The translations under genes and the position numbers were made by a program. From NCBI GenBank assembly GCA_032622095.1, contig CP136064.1:191135794-191199793 (forward strand): a DNA stretch of 64,000 bases. The letters run 5' to 3'. The first letter of the stretch is position 1. Every line of letters begins with the position of its first letter. This stretch comes from Siphonodentalium dalli (taxonomy: Eukaryota > Mollusca > Scaphopoda > Gadilida > Siphonodentaliidae). Below are positions 1 to 11,100 of the stretch, in pieces. The notes under the pieces were generated by a model that did no database searches, was not told the DNA's origin, and saw nothing but the letters and a program-made list of their open reading frames with translations.

Positions 1-89
1 CTCCCAATGGGAGACTCACATATATAAGGGAATGCTTTGGCACAGGGTTTTCACAAATTTTCAGGAAGTTCCAGTCATGAATGGGTTAA
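1..89 (-). repeat. Family B TTAA element, partial, cut by window edge
   Basis: The end of a reverse-oriented family B copy. It holds half of the TATATAAG hairpin, then GGCACAGGGTTTTC, then the terminal stretch CCAGTCATGAATGGGTTAA. Confidence 0.75.
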
Positions 90-307
90 TGAGTGACACA
101 ACTTTTTGACAAACAATTCAGTTTAGCTTATTTGTGAGCGGTTTATGTAATATCAACCTATATAGACATTATTCCCTTAGGAAGATACTCATATGGCTTC
201 TCAACAAAAGAGACTGTACTAAAGTTAATAACCATATTATGGAGAAATTTTGTTTTCACAGTTCCGATACTATTAAACATTGCCAACCAGCATTCACACT
301 TGCCTTA

Positions 308-573
308 TTAACCCTTCCATGACTGGAGATTTATGAAATTTTGCGAAAACCCTGTGCCAATTAATGCATGCTCTTATATATGTGATTCTCCCATATGGAG
401 CCTCACATATATAAGAGCATACATTGCCTAACAATATTTACTGTGACCTTGTAAGACAGTGCATTCTCTTATATATGTGAGGCTCCCTATGGGAGAATCG
501 CATATATAAGAGAATGCACTGGCACAGGATCTTTAATGATGCACAAGCGCAGCTCCCTTCATGAAAGGGTTAA
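308..573 (+). repeat. Family B TTAA element with two hairpins
   Basis: Bounded by TTAACCCTTCCATGACTGG and CATGAAAGGGTTAA. Inside are two hairpins whose arms read GCATTCTCTTATATATG-like and its complement, separated by a linker ending CCTTGTAAG. This is the typical layout of the family. It is non-coding and probably a TTAA-target MITE (piggyBac-like or Kolobok-like; inferred). Confidence 0.8.
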
Positions 574-840
574 ATATCCTCAGTTCAAATAGCTACAAAA
601 AACTCACATTTAGCCCAAACAAATACAAATTCTGTGTTCTCGGGCACCTCCCTCCTCACTGAATGTTCTTTTAAAAAGCCTCGTCAAATACTATTTTCAA
701 TATTTTCTGTTAGAAATATTGGATTTGAACAATGAAAATTAATTTTTGGAGTATGATTTTGAGAAAAAAAATTAAAATAAATAGCATCCCTCCCTCATCT
801 CAAAATTGAGATCTAATTGCTTGAGAACACAGATAATTTA

Positions 841-1054
841 CAGTAATGCCCTAAGTAATCGACTCCTTAACCACAGCAGAATTATGGGTAACTTTTCAGG
901 ATTTAGTCGGAAATATGGCTTGTTGCCATTCATCAAAAGCTCTTACCGAGAGCTTTCTGGTGAATGGCAACAAGCCATATTTCCGACTAAATCCTGAAAA
1001 GTTACCCATAATTCTGCTGTGGTTAAGGGGTCGATTACTTAGGGCATTACTGTA
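841..1054 (+). repeat. Family C palindromic MITE (full length)
   Basis: A near-perfect palindrome from CAGTAATGCCCTAAGTAATC to its complement ending GGGCATTACTGTA, with its centre near 947. The flanking TA fits a TA-target (Tc1/mariner-like) element. The sequence after it to about 1092 is also found inverted at about 15253-15298. Confidence 0.85.
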
Positions 1055-1196
1055 GTTATATACCAAAGATAAATTCAGATCTGACATCAATTCACTGACA
1101 TCAATTATTTAGGGCATTACTGTATATTCTTGATTACCAACACTTCCAAAGTAAGCTGAACTGTCATGTTTTTGTGCTATTTTATGTTACCTTCTT

Positions 1197-1595
1197 TACC
1201 ACTTTCTTTACAAAATGGATCTTTCCATTCTATTATAGAAGAACAGTCCATTATTTATTGGAGGGATGTTCAGGTAAAATGAGCAGACACAGTTTGACGA
1301 TAAGATAATAAAAGTGCAGAAGGACTCGCATTCTTCAGTGGGAAATGTTCAGATAATAAGTTCAACAAACGACCTATTATTATGTGAACATTTCCTAAGC
1401 GAACTACTCGTCAATGAGTATTTAGTATAGAAAGGGTTAAGTTGTATGAGCTGAAAGTGGAAATGAGAGCTGAAAGTGGAACTGAGAGCTTTCAGATGAA
1501 TGGCAACAAGCCATATTTCTGACTAAATCCTGAAAAATTATCCATAATTCTGCTATGGTTAAGGAGTCAATTATTTAGGGCATTAATATACTTTT
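1197..1595 (+). repeat. Family A copy (1197-1441) and partial family C (1460-1592)
   Basis: The first part carries the family A landmarks: GATGTTCAGGTAAAATGAGC, the GTTCAGATAATAAGTTCAAC arm with its complement, and TTTAGTATAGAAAGGGTTAA. The second part is the right half of a family C palindrome with a diverged end (GGGCATTAATATA). Confidence 0.7.
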
Positions 1596-1907
1596 ATTGA
1601 TATACTTATGAAAACAATAAAATGTCACGACTACAATAAAACTAAATGAAAAACAAACATACATGTAATTTAGAAACACTAGTAGATTATACCCATTTGA
1701 GGTTAAACTTTTCACAATTTGGGTCTTTTTCATGACAATATTTTATGCTTTTTCATCATTATCAATCAGTATTCCAAACATGATATGCAAGATATTGCAT
1801 CTTTCTTTAGGCAGCTACCTGAGTTTTGAAAAGAATTGTTAATGTTATTTCATCATCATGAACTGAACCGAATACGGTAATACAGACGGAATGCGTCTTT
1901 CTCAGTA

Positions 1908-4481
1908 AGCGACCTGTTTAACGAGGTTATGGGCCGGTACTTACCGCGGTGATACCACAAAAATACCGCGGTAATCATTCTGTACCGCGGCGGAGGGCTG
2001 TTGACCCGCAGTCCTGGTACGGTATTTTTACCGTTGGTTACCGCAGGTCACTGCGTTATTGGTGTTCGTTACCGCCGTACACCGCGTTCTTTTTTCCTGA
2101 CCGCGTTCAATTTACCGCTAACGGCCCTCCACCGCGGAGAGAGAACACGTCGGAAACAAGGCCTCACATCGCGGGTAAATGATTATGAATAACTTTGTAT
2201 TGAATGAATACGTGTAAGCTGCACATAATTATGAATACGTAATGAATATAACTGAATAATAATGCAATCGGAGTACATATGGGCAAAGTACATGAACATG
2301 TCGGGTTTACATGTAACATATTACAAATTTATACGTACATCACTTTTAATCTCGTGTCACGTATATATATGAAATATTTTTACCAGAATTTATTATAATA
2401 TTATTTAACCACGTCGGCGGTTTTTGAACTCAGCTATAGTTGCTTACGGCGAATATTACGCAAAGTATCGTGGAGTAATAGTTTTGTTGTTGGCATCTAT
2501 CTTACATATCGTCAAACGATTTACGCACCCGATTCCTATATAGGTTTCCACTAATGCGGAATTTTTTGTTCTGTTTGTGTTTCCGAAATCTAAATTTCTT
2601 ATAAAATGGGAGAAGTAAATCCTCCATTTATCTGAATTTGGTGGAAAACCAGCGGCGACGGTGCATTACTAATAGTCCGATTTTAGTCTTAGAGGCAAGG
2701 GCGGCGTTCATTGCAGAAATATTCATATTCGTTCAAATCGAGTTTGTTCAAATGCCAAACATAATCGACGCGTAAATAGTATATTGTCGTCAAGACGTAC
2801 GATTGTACGCATGCGTGAAATAGTAAAGCAATTTACAAACATTTGCGCCTCAATATTTCTTGTCGGTGCTGGTCGGCGGGAATAAAATGTATAACTAAGA
2901 AAGCGTGGCACATGTCATGCAGCAAAGTTGTTATCATCACCAATGTGCGCGACAAAAGACACACGCAAAACACCAAACATTGAAAGACACAACGTTGTCA
3001 AATCAGTCTTTGATGTTGTTACGTGAACATTCATTGAGCTCACGAGTGTGTCGGGCGGCATTGTTTGATGTGAAAATGCAACTTTTGGCGAGGGCGTGCA
3101 CTTGTAGTTCTCGGTGGGTCGCAGTATAAATTATATCACATATTCCTATCAAATCGTGATTCGGAAGAAAAACATTCATGGTGTTGGAAAGTTGACCTCT
3201 AAATATGTTTGTTTGGTTTTATACAGAGGTTAACATTGTAACATAATTATTTTAAGTGATCGAATTCGGTGTGTCTTAGTCCTTGTTAGTTTATTCCCGA
3301 TATGGTAGCAATAAAGAGCGTTTGTTTCACTTTTGTGAGACAAATATTTATAAATAGCTATTACGTGCACAACATTTTAAAGATCGAATGAGCCTTGTCT
3401 GCTTAAAGCCACGTGTCGGTTTGCTCCCCAAAATACACATATTATTCGCAATAACAAAATAGATCGATACATATCTGAACTACCTTCTACGAGCATTATG
3501 TAAGCTAAACGGATGCATTGAAGTAATGAAAATACAACTGTCCAAAACACAAAACAGCCATTCACGCGTCACGTGTGTAGTTTTACTGATAGCACCATCA
3601 ACAAAACACAAATATTTATTTCACCCATTGAGGCCAGTTATAAAAATACATGACGACATCTGAAGTGTCCGGGGCCTATATTAACATAATCTATACCAGC
3701 TGGAGTATGACGGATATATATACGGCAGTTCCACTTTGTGTCTTTTATTGCTAGGACAATAATTCCCTTTATACGAACAAATGGTGTTTGTGATTTGAAG
3801 TTAATGAATGTCAATAAAGTTAACTATATTTATTCTGGGAACTATTTAAATATAATCGTTATCATTCAATTTGGGGATCACGTACATCTGAACATTGATA
3901 TAGACTATATATACGGGTTTTACCGAGCTAAAATGGCCGAAATCATTTGTTCCCTTCCCGATAACCCACACTGCTCACAAAATAGTGTCATTCACGGGGT
4001 TTTTGGGCAATAAAACATGACTAGAAGTGTTATTATAATATTCACATTTAATTTAAAAATTACTTTCTCAAAGTAACTTATACTTACCTTTACTTAATCT
4101 GGAAGCCGGGTATATTTCCCGATACTCGGCTTTCATCTATTTCAATATTTTAATAATACACTTGACAGTACACAATCATGGACGGAGATCGTGAGAACGG
4201 CCGTCCTATTTTGGAAGATTGACGGTCAGACATCGAATCCAGTCATTAACCTCGTTACACAAACGCTACCACGTAGCGGTATTGTCACCGCGTTTGTGCG
4301 GTGCATTTAATACTGCGTGTCACCGCGGTACCAACATTCGTTACCGCTGGTAGTGCGGTGGTACCGTGAATGTCTCGGTGGTACCGCGGTACGCGCGTGG
4401 TAGTGCAACCGCGAATCAGCGGTATGTCGCGGTATTGCACCGCGGTATTAACGCATGTAGACCTCGTTAAAAAGGGTCGCT
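1908..4481. mobile_element. 2.6 kb DNA transposon-like element with CCGCGGTA-rich ends
   Basis: Terminal inverted repeats start AGCGACC...TTTAACGAGGT and end with the complement ACCTCGTTAAA...GGTCGCT, each flanked by TA. The outer 200-300 bp at both ends are packed with the palindrome ACCGCGGT or close variants. The 2 kb interior is AT-rich with patches of CpG and has no ORF longer than 91 codons, so the element looks non-autonomous. Superfamily unknown. Confidence 0.7.
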
Positions 4482-4592
4482 TAATTTGAGCAGTGCTGTA
4501 TGTCTGCTTATTATTTCATCTTCTTAATTATAATAAGCAGATTTTTATGTGATATATTGCATGAAAGATATTATTTTGCTCATGACTAAAAT

Positions 4593-4833
4593 TTAACCCT
4601 TACTATACTAAATGGATTCTCCCAGCCAGTTAGAAAGTATACATTGGAATGGTTTATTATTCATTTGGGGATGTTAAGGTGATAAAAGCAGACAACAGAT
4701 AAATAAAAGTGCAGGGAAATGTTTAGATAATAAGTTCAACAAACAACCTATATGGTCATTTGTTGAACTTATTATCTGAACATTTCCTATGGGATAACGA
4801 CTTATCAATGATGCTTTAGTATAGAAAGGGTTT
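4593..4833 (+). repeat. Family A TTAA MITE just upstream of exon 1
   Basis: Starts TTAACCCTTACTATACTAAA and ends TTTAGTATAGAAAGGGTTT. The centre is a hairpin of GTTCAGATAATAAGTTCAAC and its complement. It ends about 30 bp before the exon 1 acceptor. Confidence 0.8.
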
Positions 4834-4861
4834 CAATTATATGCTAACCACACTATTTCAG

Positions 4862-5134
4862 GAATGACTGCAGATACTGATGCATGCTGGGCAGGATTCT
4901 ATTGTCCACCAGGAATGTCCGTTCCAAACCCTGTCTCATATATCTGTCCGACTGGTCTCCACTGTCCAAATGGGAGTGCTGTATACCAGGAGTGTTCAAA
5001 TGGCTACTACACAAACCACACAGGGGCTTCACAGTGCTCGGTTTGCCCCAGTGGTTATTTCTGTTTGCCTGTTCAGCCAGAGAATTCTACACTGAACGCC
5101 CAACTGTGTCCACAAGGATACTATTGTCCTGCAG
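4862..5134 (+). CDS. Exon 1 (unit 1): GCC2/GCC3 modules
   Basis: Enters in phase 1 after TTTCAG and leaves in phase 1 (273 nt, symmetric). It encodes GFYCPPG, GLHCPNGS, CSNGYYTNHTG, CPSGYFC and CPQGYYCPAG. Sequons are NGS, NHT and NST. The in-frame ATG at 4864 follows an acceptor and a split codon and is not preceded by a signal peptide, so I read it as internal rather than as the start. It is the counterpart of exon 20, which shares IGLHCPNGS. Confidence 0.9.
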
Positions 5135-5563
5135 GTAATATTTGTGTAACAAAGTCATACATTTTGAATTTTTGTTTTATCCTTCATCCAATTTTTTCTT
5201 CTTCTGGCTTCTTCTTCAATATTTGTGATCGTTTGTTCTACTTTAGACTGTGGACAACATTTATATCATATGATTACTTGCAAAAACATGATATTTTAAT
5301 AATTCTGAAACTTGTTTTGTGGTGACAATATTTTTTAGAATTTTCTCTTTCTTTTCTTTATAATGATTCTCATAAATTACCAAGTTATCAATTATTCATA
5401 TGGACTCTCAATTTCAAAGAGCTTTCCATACAATGTCAATTGTTATCCAATTTTGACATGCAAATGAGGACTTATTGTTTAATTTTGATCCAATTCTGAC
5501 ATATTGGGTCTGCCACCATGATATTTCCACATTTACTCTAAAACAGTTTCCTTGTTTCTACAG
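5135..5563 (+). other. Intron 1, no recognised element
   Basis: AT-rich intron sequence with a pyrimidine tract before the CTACAG acceptor. I see no repeat or RNA gene in it. Confidence 0.6.
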
Positions 5564-5710
5564 GTACTGGTATAGACTGGCAGTCTTGTCCCAGTGGCAC
5601 CTACAGTTATATGGAGGGATTGGCAGATGCTAGTCAATGCCTGTCCTGTCCAGGAGGAGCTTACTGTGCCGGGCAACATCTCATGGCACCTACAGCAAAC
5701 TGCTCATCAG
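5564..5710 (+). CDS. Exon 2 (unit 1): GIDWQ-type module
   Basis: A 147-nt symmetric phase 1-1 exon after TTTCTACAG. It begins TGIDWQSCPSGTYS, continues with CLSCPGGAYC, and ends NCSSG at a GTAGAG donor. The DWQ signature recurs only in exons 11 and 21, which mark the same position in units 2 and 3. Confidence 0.9.
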
Positions 5711-5785
5711 GTAGAGATTTTAGAAACAAGCGCTAATACTTGAACGAAATAAGCCAAAACAACTGATAAAACTGTATAACATCCC

Positions 5786-6037
5786 TTAACCCTTTACCCA
5801 ACAGAACGGCCCTGTGCCAATGCATTCTCTTATATATGCGAGTCGACCATAGGTCGATTCGCATATATAAGAGAATGCATTGGCACAGGGCATAACTGTA
5901 ACTATCACAATGTGGTCAAGGAGCCGGTTCCAATGATATCCATATTTTTATGGTTCTATTGAGACAGACCGAAGATATTTTAGGCTGTTGAAGCTTTATT
6001 TGGCCGGTTTTGGCCGTTTTGTTGGGTAAAGGGTTAA
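5786..6037 (+). repeat. Family D TTAA element
   Basis: Bounded by TTAACCCTTTACCCAACA and its complement TGTTGGGTAAAGGGTTAA. It contains a near-perfect hairpin with arms AATGCATTCTCTTATATATG and complement, ending GGCACAGGGC. The hairpin is the same as in family B, although the ends differ. Confidence 0.85.
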
Positions 6038-6659
6038 TTCCTCAGTGTATAATAAAAAACCAATGAAAATATGGCGACTTTTTCAGATTATTTTAACCCT
6101 TTGACTATAGTTTTTATTAATTAATAGTGTTTTATAACACTCCTATGTGCAATTTCCATTGAAAATGCTGTTAATTAAAATAGTAATGTCACTAGTGAAT
6201 TACGTCATTTCTCATTACATCACTTACTGATCTAGACTGAATTTTCGATGGTTGATCTTTCTCCACATCAGGACTTTCATGCATTAATTCTGAGTGTTTT
6301 TTAATCATATTTGGTGAACCAAATTGATGCTACCGCACACTCGTTTCTTACCGAGGTCTCTTGCCTCTCTTGAATTATTTAACATAATTATCAGAACCAT
6401 TTGATTACTCTCTATGTAGTTGGAAACAATAGTTCATCAGCTAATAAATGCATTGCCCTTTACCCATTTACTTCTAAATGGATTCTTCTTCCATTCATTT
6501 CTGACAGACGACAGACTGAAAAATACCCTATGTATTCCTATATTCATTAATTTGTAAAATGTTCAAAAATGTTAGAAAAATAAGTGCCATAAAAGGTGAT
6601 TATTTGAAAATCACTACAATTGAATGTATAGTAATAAAGTAACTACCCATCAATGATTA

Positions 6660-6920
6660 TCACCCTTTCTTTACTAAACGGATTCCCCAGTTAAGTTATA
6701 AAGGTATACATTGGGATTGTCTATTATTCAATTGGGTGTTCAGGAAAAATGAGCAGATGACCGACAGTATGGCAAAATGATAACACAAGTGCAGAAGGAT
6801 ACATATTCTTTGGTGGGAAATATTCTGATAATAAGTTCAACAAACAACCATTGGTGGTTGTTGAACTTATTAGCTGAACATTCCCTATGAGATAACTACT
6901 TGTCAATGAGAAAGGGTTAT
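6660..6920 (+). repeat. Family A TTAA MITE
   Basis: Starts ACCCTTTCTTTACTAAACGG and ends TCAATGAGAAAGGGTTA. It holds the family's AATAAGTTCAACAAACAACC hairpin. It lies 50 bp before exon 3. The sequence 6038-6660 is ordinary AT-rich intron with nothing recognised. Confidence 0.75.
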
Positions 6921-6973
6921 TCCAAATACCATGAGCCTTTTGTCAATGACAGCAATCTCTGGTCTGTTTTCAG

Positions 6974-7249
6974 GACACTACTGTACATCAGGTGTGGATA
7001 GAACCAATCCGTCGGCTTCATGCAATGGCTCTGAGACCAACACAACATGTCTGTCACAGAGCTGCTACACTGGGATTGGTGGCATCTGTCCCCTTGGACA
7101 CTACTGTCCCACCGGATCATCTGTCCCACTCGCATGTCAGCCAGGAACTTATGCTGACTCCGAGGGCGCAGCAGAATGCAGTGTTTGTCCATTTGGATTT
7201 TATTGTCTGACTAATTCATCGGAGTTCATCAGTTCTGCTTGTCCAGCAG
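6974..7249 (+). CDS. Exon 3 (unit 1): GCC2/GCC3 modules
   Basis: 276 nt, phase 1-1. It encodes HYCTSGVDR, a Ser/Thr/Asn-rich spacer with an extra Cys pair (CLSQSC), GIGGICPLGHYCPTGS, CQPGTY, CSVCPFGFYC and CPAG. The GVDR and GGICP motifs match exons 11-12 and 21. Sequons are NGS, NTT and NSS. The donor is GTTTGT, a little unusual but fully in phase. Confidence 0.9.
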
Positions 7250-7796
7250 GTTTGTAAGATATCTCCCCACGGACTGTTATTAATAGGAAAAGTTTGTTCT
7301 CACACTGCCCAGTCAATTCTCAAGTCTCCATGCTCTATATGTCAAAACTGTCATCAATTTTGAAAAAACTCATAACATTTATGCCAATAATTAGATATTC
7401 ATTATTTTAATGCAACTATTGGTTCAACTTAATATTTTCAAACTGTAACTACTCCTTGAAATTCCAAAATTGGCAACTCTGAGAATTCTAATTTGCACTT
7501 TCTGCCTGATCGAGTTTGATTTTGAACTGATACATCAAACTTTCCAACTATCAGAAAATCTCAACCTGGCACACCCTCTGATGGTTGGAAATGTTTTATC
7601 CAATAGCCATTTCTGTGTAACATTTTGAAATTTTTCCAAACTGCTATTGTTTCAGGCATAACATTTCCACTGTTTACACAAATTAAATATTGGTTGGTTG
7701 GTTAGTGGGTGAGACACTTGCCTCAGCACCCTCTCTCTTTGTCCCCAAATCTGTGTGTGGTTTTTAATTTCACAGAACCTGTGTGTATACTTGCAG
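7250..7796 (+). other. Intron 3, nothing recognised
   Basis: AT-rich intron. A stretch near 7690 (GGTTGGTTAGTGGGTGAGACAC) faintly recalls a tRNA A box but has no B box. Confidence 0.5.
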
Positions 7797-8048
7797 GTTA
7801 CTACTGTCTCAATGGGACAGAGTATGCAACACAATACAAGTGCCCTTCAGGAACATACAATCCGTCTACACTGGGAACATCGCAGAGTGACTGTATAAGC
7901 TGCCCTGGTGGTGAATACTGCCAAGGAGAAGGTAACTTCGCTCCGACTGGGAACTGCAGTGCTGGCTGGTATTGTTCAGGTGGAGCTGACTCGCCAAATA
8001 CAACAACGAATGGTGGACAGTGCCAGGCTGGGTTCTACTGCCCTGAAG
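7797..8048 (+). CDS. Exon 4 (unit 1): GCC2/GCC3 modules
   Basis: 252 nt, phase 1-1, after CTTGCAG. It encodes YYCLNGTEYATQYKCPSGTY, CISCPGGEYC, GNCSAGWYCSGG and GFYCPEG. The TEYATQY stretch matches TESANQY in exon 13 and TQYDTQY in exon 22. The following intron is the longest in the gene (7.8 kb) because of a 5 kb insertion. Confidence 0.9.
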
Positions 8049-8106
8049 GTAAAATTAGAGATTGTATTGCAAGCTTGTTCCTAGAATTAAGTATCTCTGT
8101 CAAAGT

Positions 8107-11100
8107 TATCTTGCCCACTGAACTATATGGTATATTCCCAATTTAACTAGAAAGGGTTAACAAACCCCTGAGTTGAAAACGGTACATTTTATCGTGGTTC
8201 ATGACCTGTAATTGCCAAGTTGAATCATCCTCTCTTTTTCTAGTAAGCTAGCTGGGGGAACATCTCCTGAAATCGAAGCTAAGTGTTGACAGTTTTTTGT
8301 ATTATACAAAAAACATCATTTCCTTTGATTATTATTGATTGTGTGCAATTGACACAAAGACTACGCGAGCAGACTCGCGTTTCTATAGCGTTTTAATATT
8401 ATCGTAATCGGCTTCATCAGTTCGGATGGAAAAACTCGTTTCGTTTTACAGAAATTTTGTTTTCCATATTTTTAAACAGCTGATAAAACAGGGCATATAT
8501 ATATAATGTTTGTCACCGAAAGGCAGAATAATAGATGCACATTTGGATATGACTAAAGACGCTCATCGTTGCTTTATAGCAACAATCTATTGCATACATG
8601 TGCGATTTATTCTAAGGTCTGAAGAGTGCCACGTGCTACGGTCTGTACAATAACGATATCACGAAATTAGGTGACTTACTTTCGGCCGTTTGACGGCTGT
8701 GTAGCTACAATATTTATTTAGACTATGACAGTCGTAGTCTGGTGTACAACTGACGGAAGCAGTATTTAACTCTTGTGAAATAGGATTGTAATTCCCGAGT
8801 GTAAATTTGCACTTGTTAAAATTTTTTCAACTTAATAATAATAATATTGTGTTAAAAAATTTATTTCGTGCAAACCAAGGTTATTGGACAGATACAATCG
8901 ATTAGCTTATTGCTGTTAGTCGCCACAGCCAAGGTGCTTATCAACATAACACGAAACAACAGGTGTATTTTCGATTGTTGGCAAATGTCAAACAGACTTG
9001 ACTGGTGTTGACAGTGCAATCAAACTAAATACCTTCTCAGGACAAGGACTGCTACACGATGTGAGACCAGGTACAGAAGATCTCCTTCCCTGTAGCTCCC
9101 CTAGAGATGCTGTTCTCCTCGTTTCGAGGGTCCCGCTGCCTCTGAGACCAGGACACTATAGAATAGTGGTCCCCTCTTTGGCTTAGCAACTCGGGGTGAT
9201 AGTTACCTCAAACAAGGAATTGGAGGGGCACCCCATCCATCCACTAATAGTGGGCTCCTTGGACTATCGTACGGGACGTCAATCTGCTCCCTCGGGTCGT
9301 TGGCGGGTTACGGCCGTGGCTTCTCATCTAACATTTGAACCACGCCGTCCATCGCTACAAGTCACCATCTCGGGGTTAGCACGGCTGGGGGTCCCTATTA
9401 TCATCATATATGCGTTCGGTCCCTGCTGGGCTTGGGCTGGGGCAGAAATTCCCAAGCATGCTTCCTCCTTGTTGGCCAACTCCATGTCCGTGGGCCTGGA
9501 ATTCCAGTTACTGGCCGCCTTCTGATCAACAGCAGCCAGTACCTTCGGGTTTGAATCCTAATGCACCAGAATTTGTTCCCCGATGCCATTTGAGTAGGAG
9601 GCATGCCCCTACTAACAACCCATCGCCAGTTCGGACGGATGGAGATCGGGATAAGCTGTAGCTCCAACCCGATGTGAAAAGGCTTTGGACATTCCTTTGG
9701 GGTCATCCATACATGCGCTCACGAGGGAGCTCAGATAGTTGTTCAGGGTTCTCTGATGCAGACAAGCGGCGCAGTAGCCGAGTGGTTATGCCATCGGACT
9801 GCAAACTTGGCACCATGGGATCGAACCAGCTGAGAAGTATTCAAAAGTTTTTCGGTTCTCGGATTGTGCAGAGTTCAACTCCTTGCTTTATCGGTTGTTG
9901 CTTCTTTCAATTTGCCATCCAGCTCCTGCGAGGTCATGGTCATTTCTGGAATAGAGTGTCGCCTGTGTCGATAGTCTTCAGGAATAATCTTTGGATGATG
10001 GGTCAGTCATATCACTAAAGGGCGGTAATGATACACTGGGTCGCTATATGAATCGCGACCATTAATATTATTGATTTTAATACCACCTATGGCTGACAAA
10101 TACCCATATATAGGTATACAAAATTATCTTGTAAATATGGTACGAGGGTGCATCCGCATATTTTTATCTGCAGGTTGCATTCAATTCTAACTAAAATTCA
10201 GTTTCGTAGTTCATAATAATTATATGAGTCCATTATACATACTAGACATACAATTATGCTCATCTTCAGAACGCAACTGATTTCCTCTCATCCCGATTCA
10301 CATTACTCAATGCAATGTACATTATCATAATCAGGAAGTTATCCGTGATCAGCCTGTTGGGATGACTATTGGATTTAATTACATGATTTTGTGACATGGT
10401 CTCAGCAGATGAAGTGAGGTCTATATCAGCCAGCTCGGGCTTAATGGGCGACACAACTCGTCAGACTTCTGTGATATCGGCCTTTGGTTCTAATACGTAA
10501 TTCTTCTTATAGGCACTGTTGTCGGTACAAAATGGTTTTGTTTTTTCCTGATAGTGCTTGGTTCGCATAGTGGACTCATTCAATATACAACGCTAGGTCC
10601 ATTGCTGACCTCTGAATCGCCACTGACAGGATAATGTTGCGTATATGGGGCAACATATTAATAACATTGTCCACACTTCATACAGACTGAAGAAGATCCT
10701 TGCCAGATGCTTCCCCTTGTGCGAGATATTCACTAGCATTGGGTGTAGGATGCCAGATCATATGATCCACCCACTAGATTCGCGCTTCGGGTGATGGTTA
10801 TCTCAAGAACAAGGTGCAATCGGAGGGGCACCCCATCCGTCCCAGAAGGGGTACCTTGAACCATCGACCTGTCGGGGGTCAGCCAGAAGAGCATGAATGG
10901 TTGGGGGCGCACTGCGCCTGGGTCTCTGTATTTCACTAGTCCAACCTTCCATCTGTTTCTGCTGGTTTTGAGCTGGTGCCACAATCAAGGTGCATGTTTC
11001 CTATGATTTCTCAGTTGGGTTTAACTTTGGAGCTGTCCGGTATTTCAACATTGAATATCGTCATGTGGGGAATGGAAAGCCTTATTGAAACCGCGAAACA

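Noticed and set aside
1949-3129. CpG-rich region upstream of exon 1 as the gene promoter with a first exon
   Set aside because: The CpG-rich sequence is the ends of a TIR element. No ORF there has a signal peptide joined to a suitable phase-1 donor that I could support.
4864-5325. ORF from ATG at 4864 as a complete small cysteine-rich protein
   Set aside because: The frame runs through a good GT donor at 5135 into hydrophobic intron translation, and the ATG follows an acceptor in phase with the other exons. It is an internal exon.
7685-7740. tRNA-like GGTTGGTTAGTGGGTGAGAC stretch in intron 3
   Set aside because: No B box, no acceptor pairing and no downstream SINE body.
8998-9706. Open frames of 60-109 codons in the 5 kb element as host genes
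   Set aside because: No domain, no splice partner, overlapping frames on both strands, and the region lies inside a TIR-bounded, partly duplicated element.
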